The notes below the pieces were generated by a model. The model was not told the origin of the DNA and did no database searches. It was given only the letters and a program-made list of their open reading frames with translations. 7,762 bases of DNA from CAZXSK01 sp964642855. Lineage in GTDB: Bacteria; Planctomycetota; Phycisphaerae; SM23-33. Every line of letters starts with the position of its first letter. Position 1 is the stretch's first letter. The stretch is from NCBI GenBank assembly GCA_964642855.1, contig CAZXSK010000100.1:1-7762 (forward strand), given 5' to 3'. This document shows positions 1-6,622 of this stretch, piece by piece. Made by a program: the position numbers and the translations under genes.

Positions 1-4
1 TCTC

Positions 5-2737
5 CTACTTGTCCTCGGGTCCGACCGGCCAGTTGTACTCCGGAGCCTTGTACTTGCGCCCCAGCCGGGGGTCCTTCAGCGGGCCCCGGCGGACGCCGAA
101 CAGCGCGGGCAGATCCCCGCCCCGCACGCGATAGGTCCGTTCGGCCTGGGCGGTCTCGACCGCCTTGCCGTCTTCGTCCAGAATGTACGTCGCTTCCACG
201 CCGTCGGGGATCTCCGCCTTCTCGATGGCGAAGTACACACCCTCACCGTCGCCGGAGTACGGCAGCCAGAGCATGCCCCTGCCCCTGGGCAGCACGAACG
301 GCCTGCGCATGTCGGCGTGGGCGGCGAGATACTCCTCCGCCAGGCGCTGGAACGAGGGAATCGCGAAATCCGCGTGTGTCTTGTACGAGTGATCCGGCGC
401 GGTCCAGCCCTTGCACGACATCACGCGGAAGCAGATGCTGTCGAGCTGCTCGGGCTTGTAGTGCGTCTGATGGTTGCCCCGGTACCACTTCCATACGTGC
501 TGGAGATACCAGAAGTCGTCCTCCCAGCCATGCACTTCGATCGAACACGACATGCCCGGGAAGCTGTGGCTCTCGGCCATCCAGCCGATACCGTCTCGCG
601 ACCATGCGGCGATCTGCTCCCACCAGCCTCGCTGCATCGAGGTGGCCTTGTTGGTCTCTCCCGCCCAGTTGAGCTGGCTCATGAACAGGTTCTGGAAACT
701 GTCCGCCCAGAAGCCCTGGTAGCCTTCCTGCCGGTGCAGCCGCTCGAACTGGCCAAGGAATTCCTTGCGGAACGTTTCGTCGTAGATGTTGCCCTTGAGG
801 TTCTCGCCCCCGTAACCGGGCCCGTGGTCGTCGAAGGGCGTGTTCAGCGACCAATGCTTCAGGTCGTAGCCCACCCGCTTGCAGAAGGGGGCGTCCTTCC
901 ACTGCGTCTGTCCCAGCCAGGGGTAGAACGCGACTTCTTCCTTGCCGCAGGCGACCTGGAAACTGCGCCACGGCTCGACGACGTCCTTCGTCGGCCACCA
1001 GTCATAGATGTTGCAGACGCCCCCGCCGGTCTTCGGCGGGCCGTCCGGGCCCTGGTACCGCCCGTTCACCCAGCCGGGGTTGTGATACGCCACCAGCCGG
1101 ACGCCCTTGTCAGCCCAGCCTTTCAGCCCGCCTTCAGCGAGACCTTTGTAGTATCCCGCCCAGCCGGCGTCGGAGAGAATGCCGATTCCGGGAAGCGGCT
1201 CGTACTGGACGAACTTCAGTTCCTCGCTGACCTGGTCGCGGACGTGCTGGTCGACCTCCTGCCAGCGGTTGCGGTTCTCCGCCTGGGTGAGCGGCTTGTC
1301 GGTGTTGACCAGCGCCAGGTACACCTGTTTCTGCGTGGTGTGCTTGTCAGCCAGCGCGAAGTATTCCTCGTCGGTCTGGGACACGAATCGGTCGCCGGGG
1401 AAGGCTTCGGTCAGCGCCCGCAGGTTGCCCTGCTTTTCGTAGAAGCTGCACGCAGCTGCCCCGGGGCGGAACTGGTAGTCCACAAACCCGTGACCCGCGC
1501 CGCGGGCCATCCTGCAGATCCAGGCTTCCACCCGGTGCTGAAGCGCGTAGCCGCGATCGGAAAGCTCCTTGCTGCCTGCCTTGGGGACGACGGGCGAAAT
1601 CGCGTACGCCCCACCCACCGCGCCAGGCATGATCTCGGTGGTCGTGAAGGAGTTCGTCACCGCCCCGTCCTTGTCCGTCCGGAACCGATGCTCGATCTCG
1701 CCCAACCCGCGGTAACGGAGGTTCGCCACCGTCAGACCTTCGATCTTCCCGCCCAGCTCCCACGTGCCAAGCTGCCGGAGGACGTTGACCTTCCTGCCCG
1801 AGGGAGTCTCGATGCGGTAATGCTGCTTCCAGCCGGTCCACTGCCAGCCGGCGATGTTCCGCTGCTCGGGCTCGATCACCCACACCAGCATCCCGCCGGG
1901 CTTGAGCCCGTTCTCAAGACGGTCGGCGAGTTTGCGAACCGCGTTGACGGTGCAGATCCGCTCGGGCTGTTGCAGGTGCGGGAACCGGTAGAAGTCGCGA
2001 TGGATGTTGCCCACCTCCAGGGCCCGCGCTTCCAGCGCCTCGTTGAACGCGCGGATCCGGGCCATTGGCTCGCGGAGCTTGTCGTGCTTCTCCGCCAGCA
2101 GCGGCCGGACGCTGGCCTTGAGGGCCTTGAGACGGCGGAGATTGTTCTCGTACCGTCGCCTGGCCTTGGGGCGGCGGTTTTTGTTGGCCTGCTCGAACTC
2201 CTCCTTGAGCTCGGCGACCCTCTTGGCGAGCTGGGCGACCTGCTGGTCTTCCGCCAGGTAGGGATCGAAGGCGGGAATGGCTTCGTCGCGGAGCTTCTTG
2301 AGCTTGCGGAGCTTGTCGGTCATCGCCTCGCCAAGGGCCTTCTCGCGGTCGCCGCGGAACACGAATGTCTCGCGATAGGCCTGCTCGTCGGTGGTGCCCA
2401 GCAGCCGACAGTGGATCTCCACGCCGGTGTCGGTGGCCTTGGCCTCAACGAACTTCAGCAGCGGCCAAACCATCCGGCCGTCGCCGAATTCCTCGGCCAG
2501 GATCGGCCTCTGGACGGTATCGTCGCTGGTGAGCTCAACGCCTTCGACGGCCGCGCGGTTGAGGCCCAGCAGCAGGCCGTCTTCAAGAGCGAACTGCAGC
2601 GTGACCTCGCCCGGCAGGCCGACGAGGACCTTGTCCTTCTCAGTCGAGACGGTACAGCTGGCCTTGCGCGCCGAGGCGGTTGCGGGAAGCAGGGCCGCGA
2701 CTACGGCCAGTAGAGTTGCGGAGAACGTTCGCTTCAT
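5..2737 (-). CDS. secreted glycoside-hydrolase-like protein with a long coiled-coil segment
   Basis: Encodes 910 residues. I place the start at the ATG at 2737, not the in-frame ATG at 2758, because a good AGGAG lies 7 nt upstream and the protein then opens directly with a signal peptide (MKR, then a hydrophobic stretch ending ATASA, cleavage near residue 23). Residues about 25-128 look like a beta-rich domain. Residues about 129-243 are Lys/Arg/Glu/Leu-rich and predicted helical or coiled-coil. Another beta-rich part follows (about 280-440). Residues about 513-783 resemble a (beta/alpha)8 glycoside-hydrolase barrel, with strand-like segments LVAYHNPGW, GFWADSFQN (675-683) and GWMAESHSFPG (718-728), and many Trp and Tyr. 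Asp679 and Glu722 are candidate catalytic acids by position only. A small beta domain (about 813-885) ends the protein, as in many sugar hydrolases. It probably acts in the periplasm or outside the cell on a carbohydrate. I cannot assign a GH family or substrate. The AraC gene lies upstream on the same strand. Confidence 0.8.
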   Translation of the reverse strand: MKRTFSATLLAVVAALLPATASARKASCTVSTEKDKVLVGLPGEVTLQFALEDGLLLGLNRAAVEGVELTSDDTVQRPILAEEFGDGRMVWPLLKFVEAKATDTGVEIHCRLLGTTDEQAYRETFVFRGDREKALGEAMTDKLRKLKKLRDEAIPAFDPYLAEDQQVAQLAKRVAELKEEFEQANKNRRPKARRRYENNLRRLKALKASVRPLLAEKHDKLREPMARIRAFNEALEARALEVGNIHRDFYRFPHLQQPERICTVNAVRKLADRLENGLKPGGMLVWVIEPEQRNIAGWQWTGWKQHYRIETPSGRKVNVLRQLGTWELGGKIEGLTVANLRYRGLGEIEHRFRTDKDGAVTNSFTTTEIMPGAVGGAYAISPVVPKAGSKELSDRGYALQHRVEAWICRMARGAGHGFVDYQFRPGAAACSFYEKQGNLRALTEAFPGDRFVSQTDEEYFALADKHTTQKQVYLALVNTDKPLTQAENRNRWQEVDQHVRDQVSEELKFVQYEPLPGIGILSDAGWAGYYKGLAEGGLKGWADKGVRLVAYHNPGWVNGRYQGPDGPPKTGGGVCNIYDWWPTKDVVEPWRSFQVACGKEEVAFYPWLGQTQWKDAPFCKRVGYDLKHWSLNTPFDDHGPGYGGENLKGNIYDETFRKEFLGQFERLHRQEGYQGFWADSFQNLFMSQLNWAGETNKATSMQRGWWEQIAAWSRDGIGWMAESHSFPGMSCSIEVHGWEDDFWYLQHVWKWYRGNHQTHYKPEQLDSICFRVMSCKGWTAPDHSYKTHADFAIPSFQRLAEEYLAAHADMRRPFVLPRGRGMLWLPYSGDGEGVYFAIEKAEIPDGVEATYILDEDGKAVETAQAERTYRVRGGDLPALFGVRRGPLKDPRLGRKYKAPEYNWPVGPEDK

Positions 2738-2744
2738 CTGGAGA

Positions 2745-2749
2745 CTCCT
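2745..2749 (-). promoter_or_regulatory. Shine-Dalgarno site of the secreted hydrolase-like gene
   Basis: On the minus strand the sequence reads AGGAG, 7 nt before the ATG at 2737. This site decides the start: the upstream in-frame ATG at 2758 would place seven charged and polar residues before the signal peptide and would put the ribosome site inside the coding region. Confidence 0.7.
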
Positions 2750-2848
2750 CTCGTGCATGTGCTGCCGCGGATTTCGCGGTGCGGCTGGCCTTCTATGTTA
2801 AACACGCGGCGCGGCGTTGCGTTGTTCGATCTCATCCGGTGGCGGGAA

Positions 2849-3706
2849 TCATACGTCCCGGCTGCGATATTCGCTGGGGCTCATGCCCCGGAACTTGCGG
2901 AACACCGAGGAGAAGTACTGCGGCGACGAGAAGGCCAGCTCTTCCGCGACGGCGGCAACGGTGCGCCCGGGCTGGGCGAGCATGCGACAGGCGAGGTCGA
3001 TCTTCCTGCGGTTGACGTGGGTGCGGGGCGTCTCGCCGACGACCTGGCGGAACAGTTCGTTGAACCGCGTGCGGCTGAGGTCGCACCGGGCGGCAAGCTC
3101 TTCGATGGCCAGGGGTTGGTCGAGGTGCTCGTCGATCCACACCAGCGCGGGCTCGATGCGCTGCCGGTCCGCGAGGCGTTGCGGCGCGGTGCGTCCGAGG
3201 GCGTGCAGAACCGTTCCGGCGAGGGTCCACGCAGCCCCGCGTCGAAGCAGCGAGGAGGTCCCCGGGTCGCTGTAGACGCTCATGCATCGGCCGGCAGCTT
3301 CCAGCAGGCTGGGGGGGGCAGGTTGGGGCGTCATCGCATGCGATGCAAGCGCCTCGCCAAGTTGGTCGAGGGTTTCCTCCGCCCGGCAGCCTTCGGTGCG
3401 CGCGCCGGCGTCGGCGGGGTCCAGACCGATCCAGTAGAACAGCCCGTCGTTGGTGCCCGGGCCTGACTTGAGCGGTGTTCGCGGCGGGATGACCACCAGC
3501 TGCCCTCCGCGCAGGGTCACAGCCCGGCCTGCGACCAGCAGGCTCAGCCGCCCGGTCTCCACCACGCCCACTTCATAGCACGGCAACTGATGCTCCGGAA
3601 ACGGGTTGTATCCCCGAACCCGGTGAACGCCCAGGAAGCGCAGCAGCCGCGACCGGGTATCGACCCGGCCAAACCAGATCGGCTCGGATGTCTCGGTGAC
3701 CGCCAT
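2849..3706 (-). CDS. AraC-family transcriptional regulator
   Basis: Encodes 285 residues, the usual length for a two-domain AraC/XylS regulator. The N-terminal part (about 30-95) looks like a cupin-type effector-binding domain, with the pattern PCYEVGVVETGRLSLLVAG then LRGGQLVVIPP typical of AraC_binding proteins. The C-terminal part (about 184-282) holds two helix-turn-helix units. The first covers IEELAARCDLSRTRFNELFR. The second covers VAEELAFSSPQYFSSVFRKF and ends with GMSPSEYR, the family signature. In this family the N-terminal domain usually binds a sugar or related ligand and the C-terminal domain binds promoter DNA. The secreted hydrolase-like gene lies 111 bp downstream on the same strand and is the obvious candidate target, possibly co-transcribed. 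The start ATG has its GGAGGT 14 nt upstream, longer than ideal, but a stop codon lies close upstream and no other start codon intervenes. An uninterrupted run of eight C (minus strand) encodes part of the interdomain linker near residue 131. Confidence 0.93.
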   Translation of the reverse strand: MAVTETSEPIWFGRVDTRSRLLRFLGVHRVRGYNPFPEHQLPCYEVGVVETGRLSLLVAGRAVTLRGGQLVVIPPRTPLKSGPGTNDGLFYWIGLDPADAGARTEGCRAEETLDQLGEALASHAMTPQPAPPSLLEAAGRCMSVYSDPGTSSLLRRGAAWTLAGTVLHALGRTAPQRLADRQRIEPALVWIDEHLDQPLAIEELAARCDLSRTRFNELFRQVVGETPRTHVNRRKIDLACRMLAQPGRTVAAVAEELAFSSPQYFSSVFRKFRGMSPSEYRSRDV

Positions 3707-3835
3707 CGCCGGTGTATCTTACCTCCCTGGCGGAGGCGTGGGCAACACCGCCGGGGTTGGCAGCGTGTGTCATTTCGCTGGCGGATCGGGTATCCTTCTG
3801 CCGGGCCCGGCCCCTCGGCCGGTGCTTCCTGGACC
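3707..3835. promoter_or_regulatory. divergent intergenic region between the AraC gene and the 320-residue gene
   Basis: These 129 bp separate two genes that are transcribed away from each other, so promoters for both should lie here or overlap the gene ends. Toward the plus-strand gene there is a weak sigma70-like pair: GTGTCA at 3767-3772 and TATCCT at 3791-3796, 18-bp spacer, four of six consensus bases in each box. I found no convincing pair for the AraC gene and no clear direct-repeat operator. Confidence 0.25.
3721..3736 (-). promoter_or_regulatory. Shine-Dalgarno of the AraC gene inside a small inverted repeat
   Basis: The minus strand reads AGGGAGGT at 3721-3728, the only Shine-Dalgarno-like sequence before the AraC start. 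The same bases form one arm of a perfect 5-bp inverted repeat, CCTCC at 3722-3726 and GGAGG at 3732-3736, with a 5-nt loop. If it folds in the mRNA it could partly hide the ribosome site. The pairing is short, so this may be chance. Confidence 0.35.
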
Positions 3836-4798
3836 ATGGAACCCAACGCCAACTGGCTGACATTTGCATGGGCGGGCTGGCAGGTGCGCACCCCGCCGGA
3901 CTGGAGGCCGCTGAAATTCTTCGGCGGCTGGCGGGAGGGGTCTGTCCTTCTCGGCGACGGCGAAGATCCGCTGATGGAACTCCGGTGGCAGCGCCCGCGC
4001 CACTGGCCGGTAATCGGGTTCAATGCCGCAAAATGGGTGCGGAAACGCGTAAATGCGGTGGCTGGGCCGGCCATGGCCGGCAACGGCCGGCCGCCGGCGG
4101 GCATGGCGGTACACGGCTGGCAGCGGCCAGGCAGCCACGGCAAGAAACGGCAAGCTCTGGCAGGTTACGGCAAGGAATCGAACCTCGCGATGGAGATCGT
4201 TTTCCGCGCCGTCGACGACACCCGCCGACGACGGATCTGTACCGACGAGGTCCTGCCAACCCTCGAGCTGACCCCGGCCAGTCAGCCCGTCCGCTGGGCG
4301 ATTCTGGGCGTGGGTTTCGTCACCCCGGCCGGGTTCGAATATGAGGGGCGACAGCTGAACCTGGGCGACATGTCGCTTCGGCTGACGAGGGGCAGGCGGT
4401 CGGCACTGACGGTCCGGCAGGTGTATCCGGGCGGGCTTGCGCTGTCGCGGAAAGACATTAACCACTGGCTGCACAAGCAGATGCTATCGGCCGGGCTGCG
4501 ACACAGGAAGCGCGGCCAGCTCGAGGAAATCCAGCTGTCCTGCTTGGGTGAGGACCGTCAGCGCCACCCGATGAAGGGCTATGTCCAGCGCGGCATCGTT
4601 CGTCCTGTCCTGCCGACGGGGTTTTTTGTCCGCAGGCGTTCGGTTACCGTCGCTGCGGTCCATGAACCGCTGGACCGGCTGCTGATCGCTCGTCACGAAT
4701 CGTTCGGTCAGGCGGATATGGACGTGGCCGTCCGGGCGATCGAGGACATGAACTGGCAGCTTGGGGGCGACTTGAGGACCGGAACCATTCGAGCATAA
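3836..4798 (+). CDS. hypothetical protein, partner of a PqqD-family protein
   Basis: Encodes 320 residues if translation starts at the ATG at 3836. The frame is open back to 3590, but that extension lies antisense to the AraC gene and reads as Arg/Pro-rich shadow sequence, so I reject it. No strong Shine-Dalgarno precedes 3836. There is no signal peptide, membrane segment, P-loop or recognisable catalytic motif. Residues about 8-54 (WLTFAWAGWQVRTPPDW to MELRWQRP) and about 153-198 (RWAILGVGFVTPAGF to VRQVYP) share a pattern: a short hydrophobic strand, aromatic-x-V/F-x-(T)P-x-x-aromatic, then G-x-x-x-L and a second strand. This suggests two copies of one small beta-rich domain. Between them, residues about 76-114 are Gly/Ala/Arg-rich and coded by a 10-bp-period repeat. 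The C-terminal 120 residues are basic and mixed alpha/beta. The stop is 15 bp before the PqqD-family gene, so the two are probably co-transcribed and may work together. Function unknown. Confidence 0.75.
   Translation: MEPNANWLTFAWAGWQVRTPPDWRPLKFFGGWREGSVLLGDGEDPLMELRWQRPRHWPVIGFNAAKWVRKRVNAVAGPAMAGNGRPPAGMAVHGWQRPGSHGKKRQALAGYGKESNLAMEIVFRAVDDTRRRRICTDEVLPTLELTPASQPVRWAILGVGFVTPAGFEYEGRQLNLGDMSLRLTRGRRSALTVRQVYPGGLALSRKDINHWLHKQMLSAGLRHRKRGQLEEIQLSCLGEDRQRHPMKGYVQRGIVRPVLPTGFFVRRRSVTVAAVHEPLDRLLIARHESFGQADMDVAVRAIEDMNWQLGGDLRTGTIRA
4063..4176 (+). repeat. degenerate tandem repeat with 10-bp period inside a coding region
   Basis: About eleven imperfect 10-bp units run through this stretch. 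In the first part, units begin at 4063, 4073, 4083 and so on to 4123 and resemble AYGGCCGGCA (for example ATGGCCGGCA, ACGGCCGGCC, ACGGCTGGCA). After a 4-nt shift of phase, units at 4137, 4147, 4157 and 4167 read ACGGCAAGAA, ACGGCAAGCT, CTGGCAGGTT and ACGGCAAGGA. Because 10 is not a multiple of 3, each unit is read in a different frame, yet the reading frame stays open. The encoded residues (about 76-114 of the 320-residue protein) are a low-complexity Gly-rich linker. The GC-rich first half also contains short palindromes such as GGCCATGGCC. Confidence 0.7.
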
Positions 4799-4800
4799 AC

Positions 4801-4805
4801 AGAGG
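4801..4805 (+). promoter_or_regulatory. Shine-Dalgarno site of the PqqD-family gene
   Basis: AGAGG lies 8 nt before the ATG at 4814, followed by an A-rich spacer. It falls in the 15-nt gap after the stop codon of the upstream gene, which supports translation from a shared transcript. Confidence 0.5.
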
Positions 4806-4813
4806 CAGAAAAA

Positions 4814-5200
4814 ATGTTTAAGGGCAGCATACTTGGATGGATCATCGAGAAAATCAAGGGTTCTGGCCGCTCCGAGCCGGACTTCTCGATGTCTTCCAAG
4901 CCCAAGCAGGCACCGGCGGTCTTCGCCCGGCCTCGCGACGACGGCGGCCTGGAGGTGCGCATCGAGCTGGAAGCCAGCGGGATGGGCAGGCTCGTGGGCG
5001 GCAGCGGGTTCGAGCGGACCTTCCAGCTGGACCCCCTCGGCAGGGAGGTATACGAGGCGTGCGACGGCAGAAGAACGGTAAAGGGTATCGTCCGCAAGTT
5101 CGCCTCATCGAACAAGTTAAGTCAGGCAGAGGCGGAGCTTTCGGTCACGACGTTCCTCCAGATGCTATCCAGCAAGGGCCTGATCTTCATGGTTCAGTGA
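4814..5200 (+). CDS. PqqD-family protein (RRE-like peptide-binding fold)
   Basis: Encodes 128 residues. Residues about 45-127 match the PqqD pattern: a beta-rich start (LEVRIELEAS), then RTFQLDPLGREVYEACDGRR with the LDxxG (72-76) and DG (84-85) positions, TV at 88-89 leading a helix, a second long helix ending FLQMLSSKGLI (114-124). PqqD proteins and related RiPP recognition elements use a winged-helix fold to bind the leader of a precursor peptide and present it to a modifying enzyme, often a radical SAM protein. The first 16 residues (MFKGSILGWIIEKIKG) could form an amphipathic helix and are an addition to the core domain, followed by a polar linker to about residue 44. The gene is 15 bp downstream of the 320-residue hypothetical gene and 84 bp upstream of a MATE exporter. 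No precursor-modifying enzyme is visible here, so whether it binds a peptide at all is an inference from the family. Confidence 0.85.
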   Translation: MFKGSILGWIIEKIKGSGRSEPDFSMSSKPKQAPAVFARPRDDGGLEVRIELEASGMGRLVGGSGFERTFQLDPLGREVYEACDGRRTVKGIVRKFASSNKLSQAEAELSVTTFLQMLSSKGLIFMVQ

Positions 5201-5284
5201 GCCCTTCCCGCCCATGGGGCCTGCCTCTGCCAGAGTTGCTTCCGCGCCTATGATGAGCCGTTCGACCAGACCCGTTTCTGCGAC

Positions 5285-6622
5285 ATGCCCAACCAGCGCG
5301 ACCTGACATCCGAGCCCGTAGCCTCGACGCTTCTGCTGAAGTCTCTGCCGATGATCGGCGGGCTTCTGTCCACGATAACCTTCCACATCGTGGACACTTA
5401 CTTCGTGTCGCGTCTGGGGGAGGACCCTCTCGCGGCGATCGGGTTTTCCCACCCGGTGGCGATGCTGGTCTTCTCGTTCGCCATCGGGATGGGCTCGGGG
5501 ACGAGTTCCTCGGTCAGCAAGGCGATCGGCCAGGGCAACCGAAGCCGGGCCGTGAGACTCTCGACCGATTCGCTGCTGCTGGCTGCGGTGGTCGGAACGC
5601 TTGTAATGATCGGTGGGCTTGCAGGTTACGAGCACATCTTCCGCCTGCTCGGCGCGGGAAGCCGGACCATGCCCTACGTCAGGCCGTTCATGACGGTCTG
5701 GCTGTCGGGGGTCGTGCCGCTGATGATCCTGATGCTGGGCAATAACTGTCTCCAGGCCGCAGGCGATACGCGCATGTCGGGGCTGGTGATGGTCATCGGT
5801 GCGGGCCTCAACGCGGTGCTGGACCCGGTGCTGATCTTCGGCGTGGGGGGGTTCGAGGGGCTTGGCATCGCGGGGGCAGCGACGGCAACGGTGATCTCGC
5901 GGACGTTCTGCGCGGGGCTGACGATCATGTTGCTCTGGCGGCGGCACAAGCTGCTCAGCGGGGCGATCGTGGGTCTGGGCAAGATCTGGAGCTCGTGGAA
6001 ATCCATACTTTACATAGGGATCCCTTCCTCAACAACCACGCTGCTTTTTCCGTTCTCGATGGGTGTGGTGACCCGGCTGATCGCGGGGTATGGTCCGGAG
6101 CCTGTCGCCGCTGCCGGTGCCGGCCAGCAGGTGGTGAGCTTCGTGATGGTCTTCTACTGGTCGACGTCGTGGGTGCTGATGCCCTTCGTCGGGCAGAACC
6201 AGGGGGCAGGCCGGCTGGACCGTGTCGACCGGGCGCGACAGATCGCCGCGGTCTTCGCCATCGGCTGGGGTCTGATCGCCTACGCAGGCCTGGCTGTCCT
6301 GGCCGGTCCGATCGCGTCGATCTTCGCCCAGTCCCCGGACGTCCACCAGCCGTTGATGCATTACCTGTGGCTGGTGCCAGCCGGGGTAGGGTTCCGCGGG
6401 CTTACCGTGCTGGCGTGCGCCTTTCTCAACGGCCTGCACCGGCCGATCCTCGCTGCAGCGGTGGACATTGTGCGTATGTTCGTGCTCACGATCCCGATGG
6501 CGTGGGCGGGGTCGTTGCTGTTCCAGGCGGAGGGGGTCTTCGGCGGGTTGGCGCTTTCGAATATCCTCGCTGGCGTCTTTGCGCTGCTGCTAATGAAGTG
6601 GGAGTGTCGGCGATGTCGGTAG
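5285..6622 (+). CDS. MATE-family multidrug/organic-cation efflux transporter
   Basis: Encodes 445 residues, normal for MATE proteins, with about twelve hydrophobic segments across the inner membrane. Family features are clear: PMIGGLLSTITFHIVDTYFV with VDTYFVSRLG (36-45) in the first helix region, GMGSGTSSSVSKAIGQG (68-84), QAAGDTR (157-163), LDPVLIFGVGG (179-189) and GIAGAATATVIS (194-205). The second half repeats the fold, with PSSTTTLLFPFSMG (247-260) and PFVGQNQGAGRLDR (300-313). MATE proteins export drugs or metabolites in exchange for Na+ or H+. The ATG at 5285 has no clear Shine-Dalgarno, and no alternative in-frame start is better. It follows the PqqD-family gene by 84 bp on the same strand and may share its transcript. 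The substrate cannot be told from sequence; export of a product linked to the upstream genes is only a possibility. Confidence 0.93.
   Translation: MPNQRDLTSEPVASTLLLKSLPMIGGLLSTITFHIVDTYFVSRLGEDPLAAIGFSHPVAMLVFSFAIGMGSGTSSSVSKAIGQGNRSRAVRLSTDSLLLAAVVGTLVMIGGLAGYEHIFRLLGAGSRTMPYVRPFMTVWLSGVVPLMILMLGNNCLQAAGDTRMSGLVMVIGAGLNAVLDPVLIFGVGGFEGLGIAGAATATVISRTFCAGLTIMLLWRRHKLLSGAIVGLGKIWSSWKSILYIGIPSSTTTLLFPFSMGVVTRLIAGYGPEPVAAAGAGQQVVSFVMVFYWSTSWVLMPFVGQNQGAGRLDRVDRARQIAAVFAIGWGLIAYAGLAVLAGPIASIFAQSPDVHQPLMHYLWLVPAGVGFRGLTVLACAFLNGLHRPILAAAVDIVRMFVLTIPMAWAGSLLFQAEGVFGGLALSNILAGVFALLLMKWECRRCR

Noticed and set aside
317..2713. Open frame of 798 codons on the plus strand, antisense to the secreted hydrolase-like gene
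   Set aside because: It mirrors the codon pattern of the opposite gene in GC-rich DNA, has biased Leu/Val/Arg/Pro composition, no recognisable domain and no ribosome site. The minus-strand gene has a signal peptide and a Shine-Dalgarno.
2765..2779. Inverted repeat CCGCG/CGCGG between the AraC and hydrolase-like genes as a terminator
   Set aside because: The stem is only 5 bp and no T-run follows on either strand, so it does not meet the form of an intrinsic terminator.
2753..3466. Open frame of 237 codons on the plus strand opposite the AraC gene
   Set aside because: Antisense to a well-recognised regulator, with no domain of its own.
3590..3835. N-terminal extension of the 320-residue protein back to an ATG at 3590
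   Set aside because: It overlaps the AraC gene on the opposite strand and translates to Arg/Pro-rich sequence unlike the rest of the protein.
4063..4176. CRISPR array
   Set aside because: Units are 10 bp, degenerate and contiguous, without the long conserved repeats and unique spacers of a CRISPR array.
3770..4474. Open frame of 234 codons on the minus strand opposite the 320-residue gene
   Set aside because: Pro/Arg-rich shadow frame without domain or ribosome site. The plus-strand gene shows patterned domains and close linkage to the PqqD-family gene.
5165..5947. Open frame of 260 codons on the minus strand opposite the MATE gene
   Set aside because: His/Arg/Gln-rich translation typical of the antisense of a membrane-protein gene; the MATE motifs on the plus strand are unambiguous.
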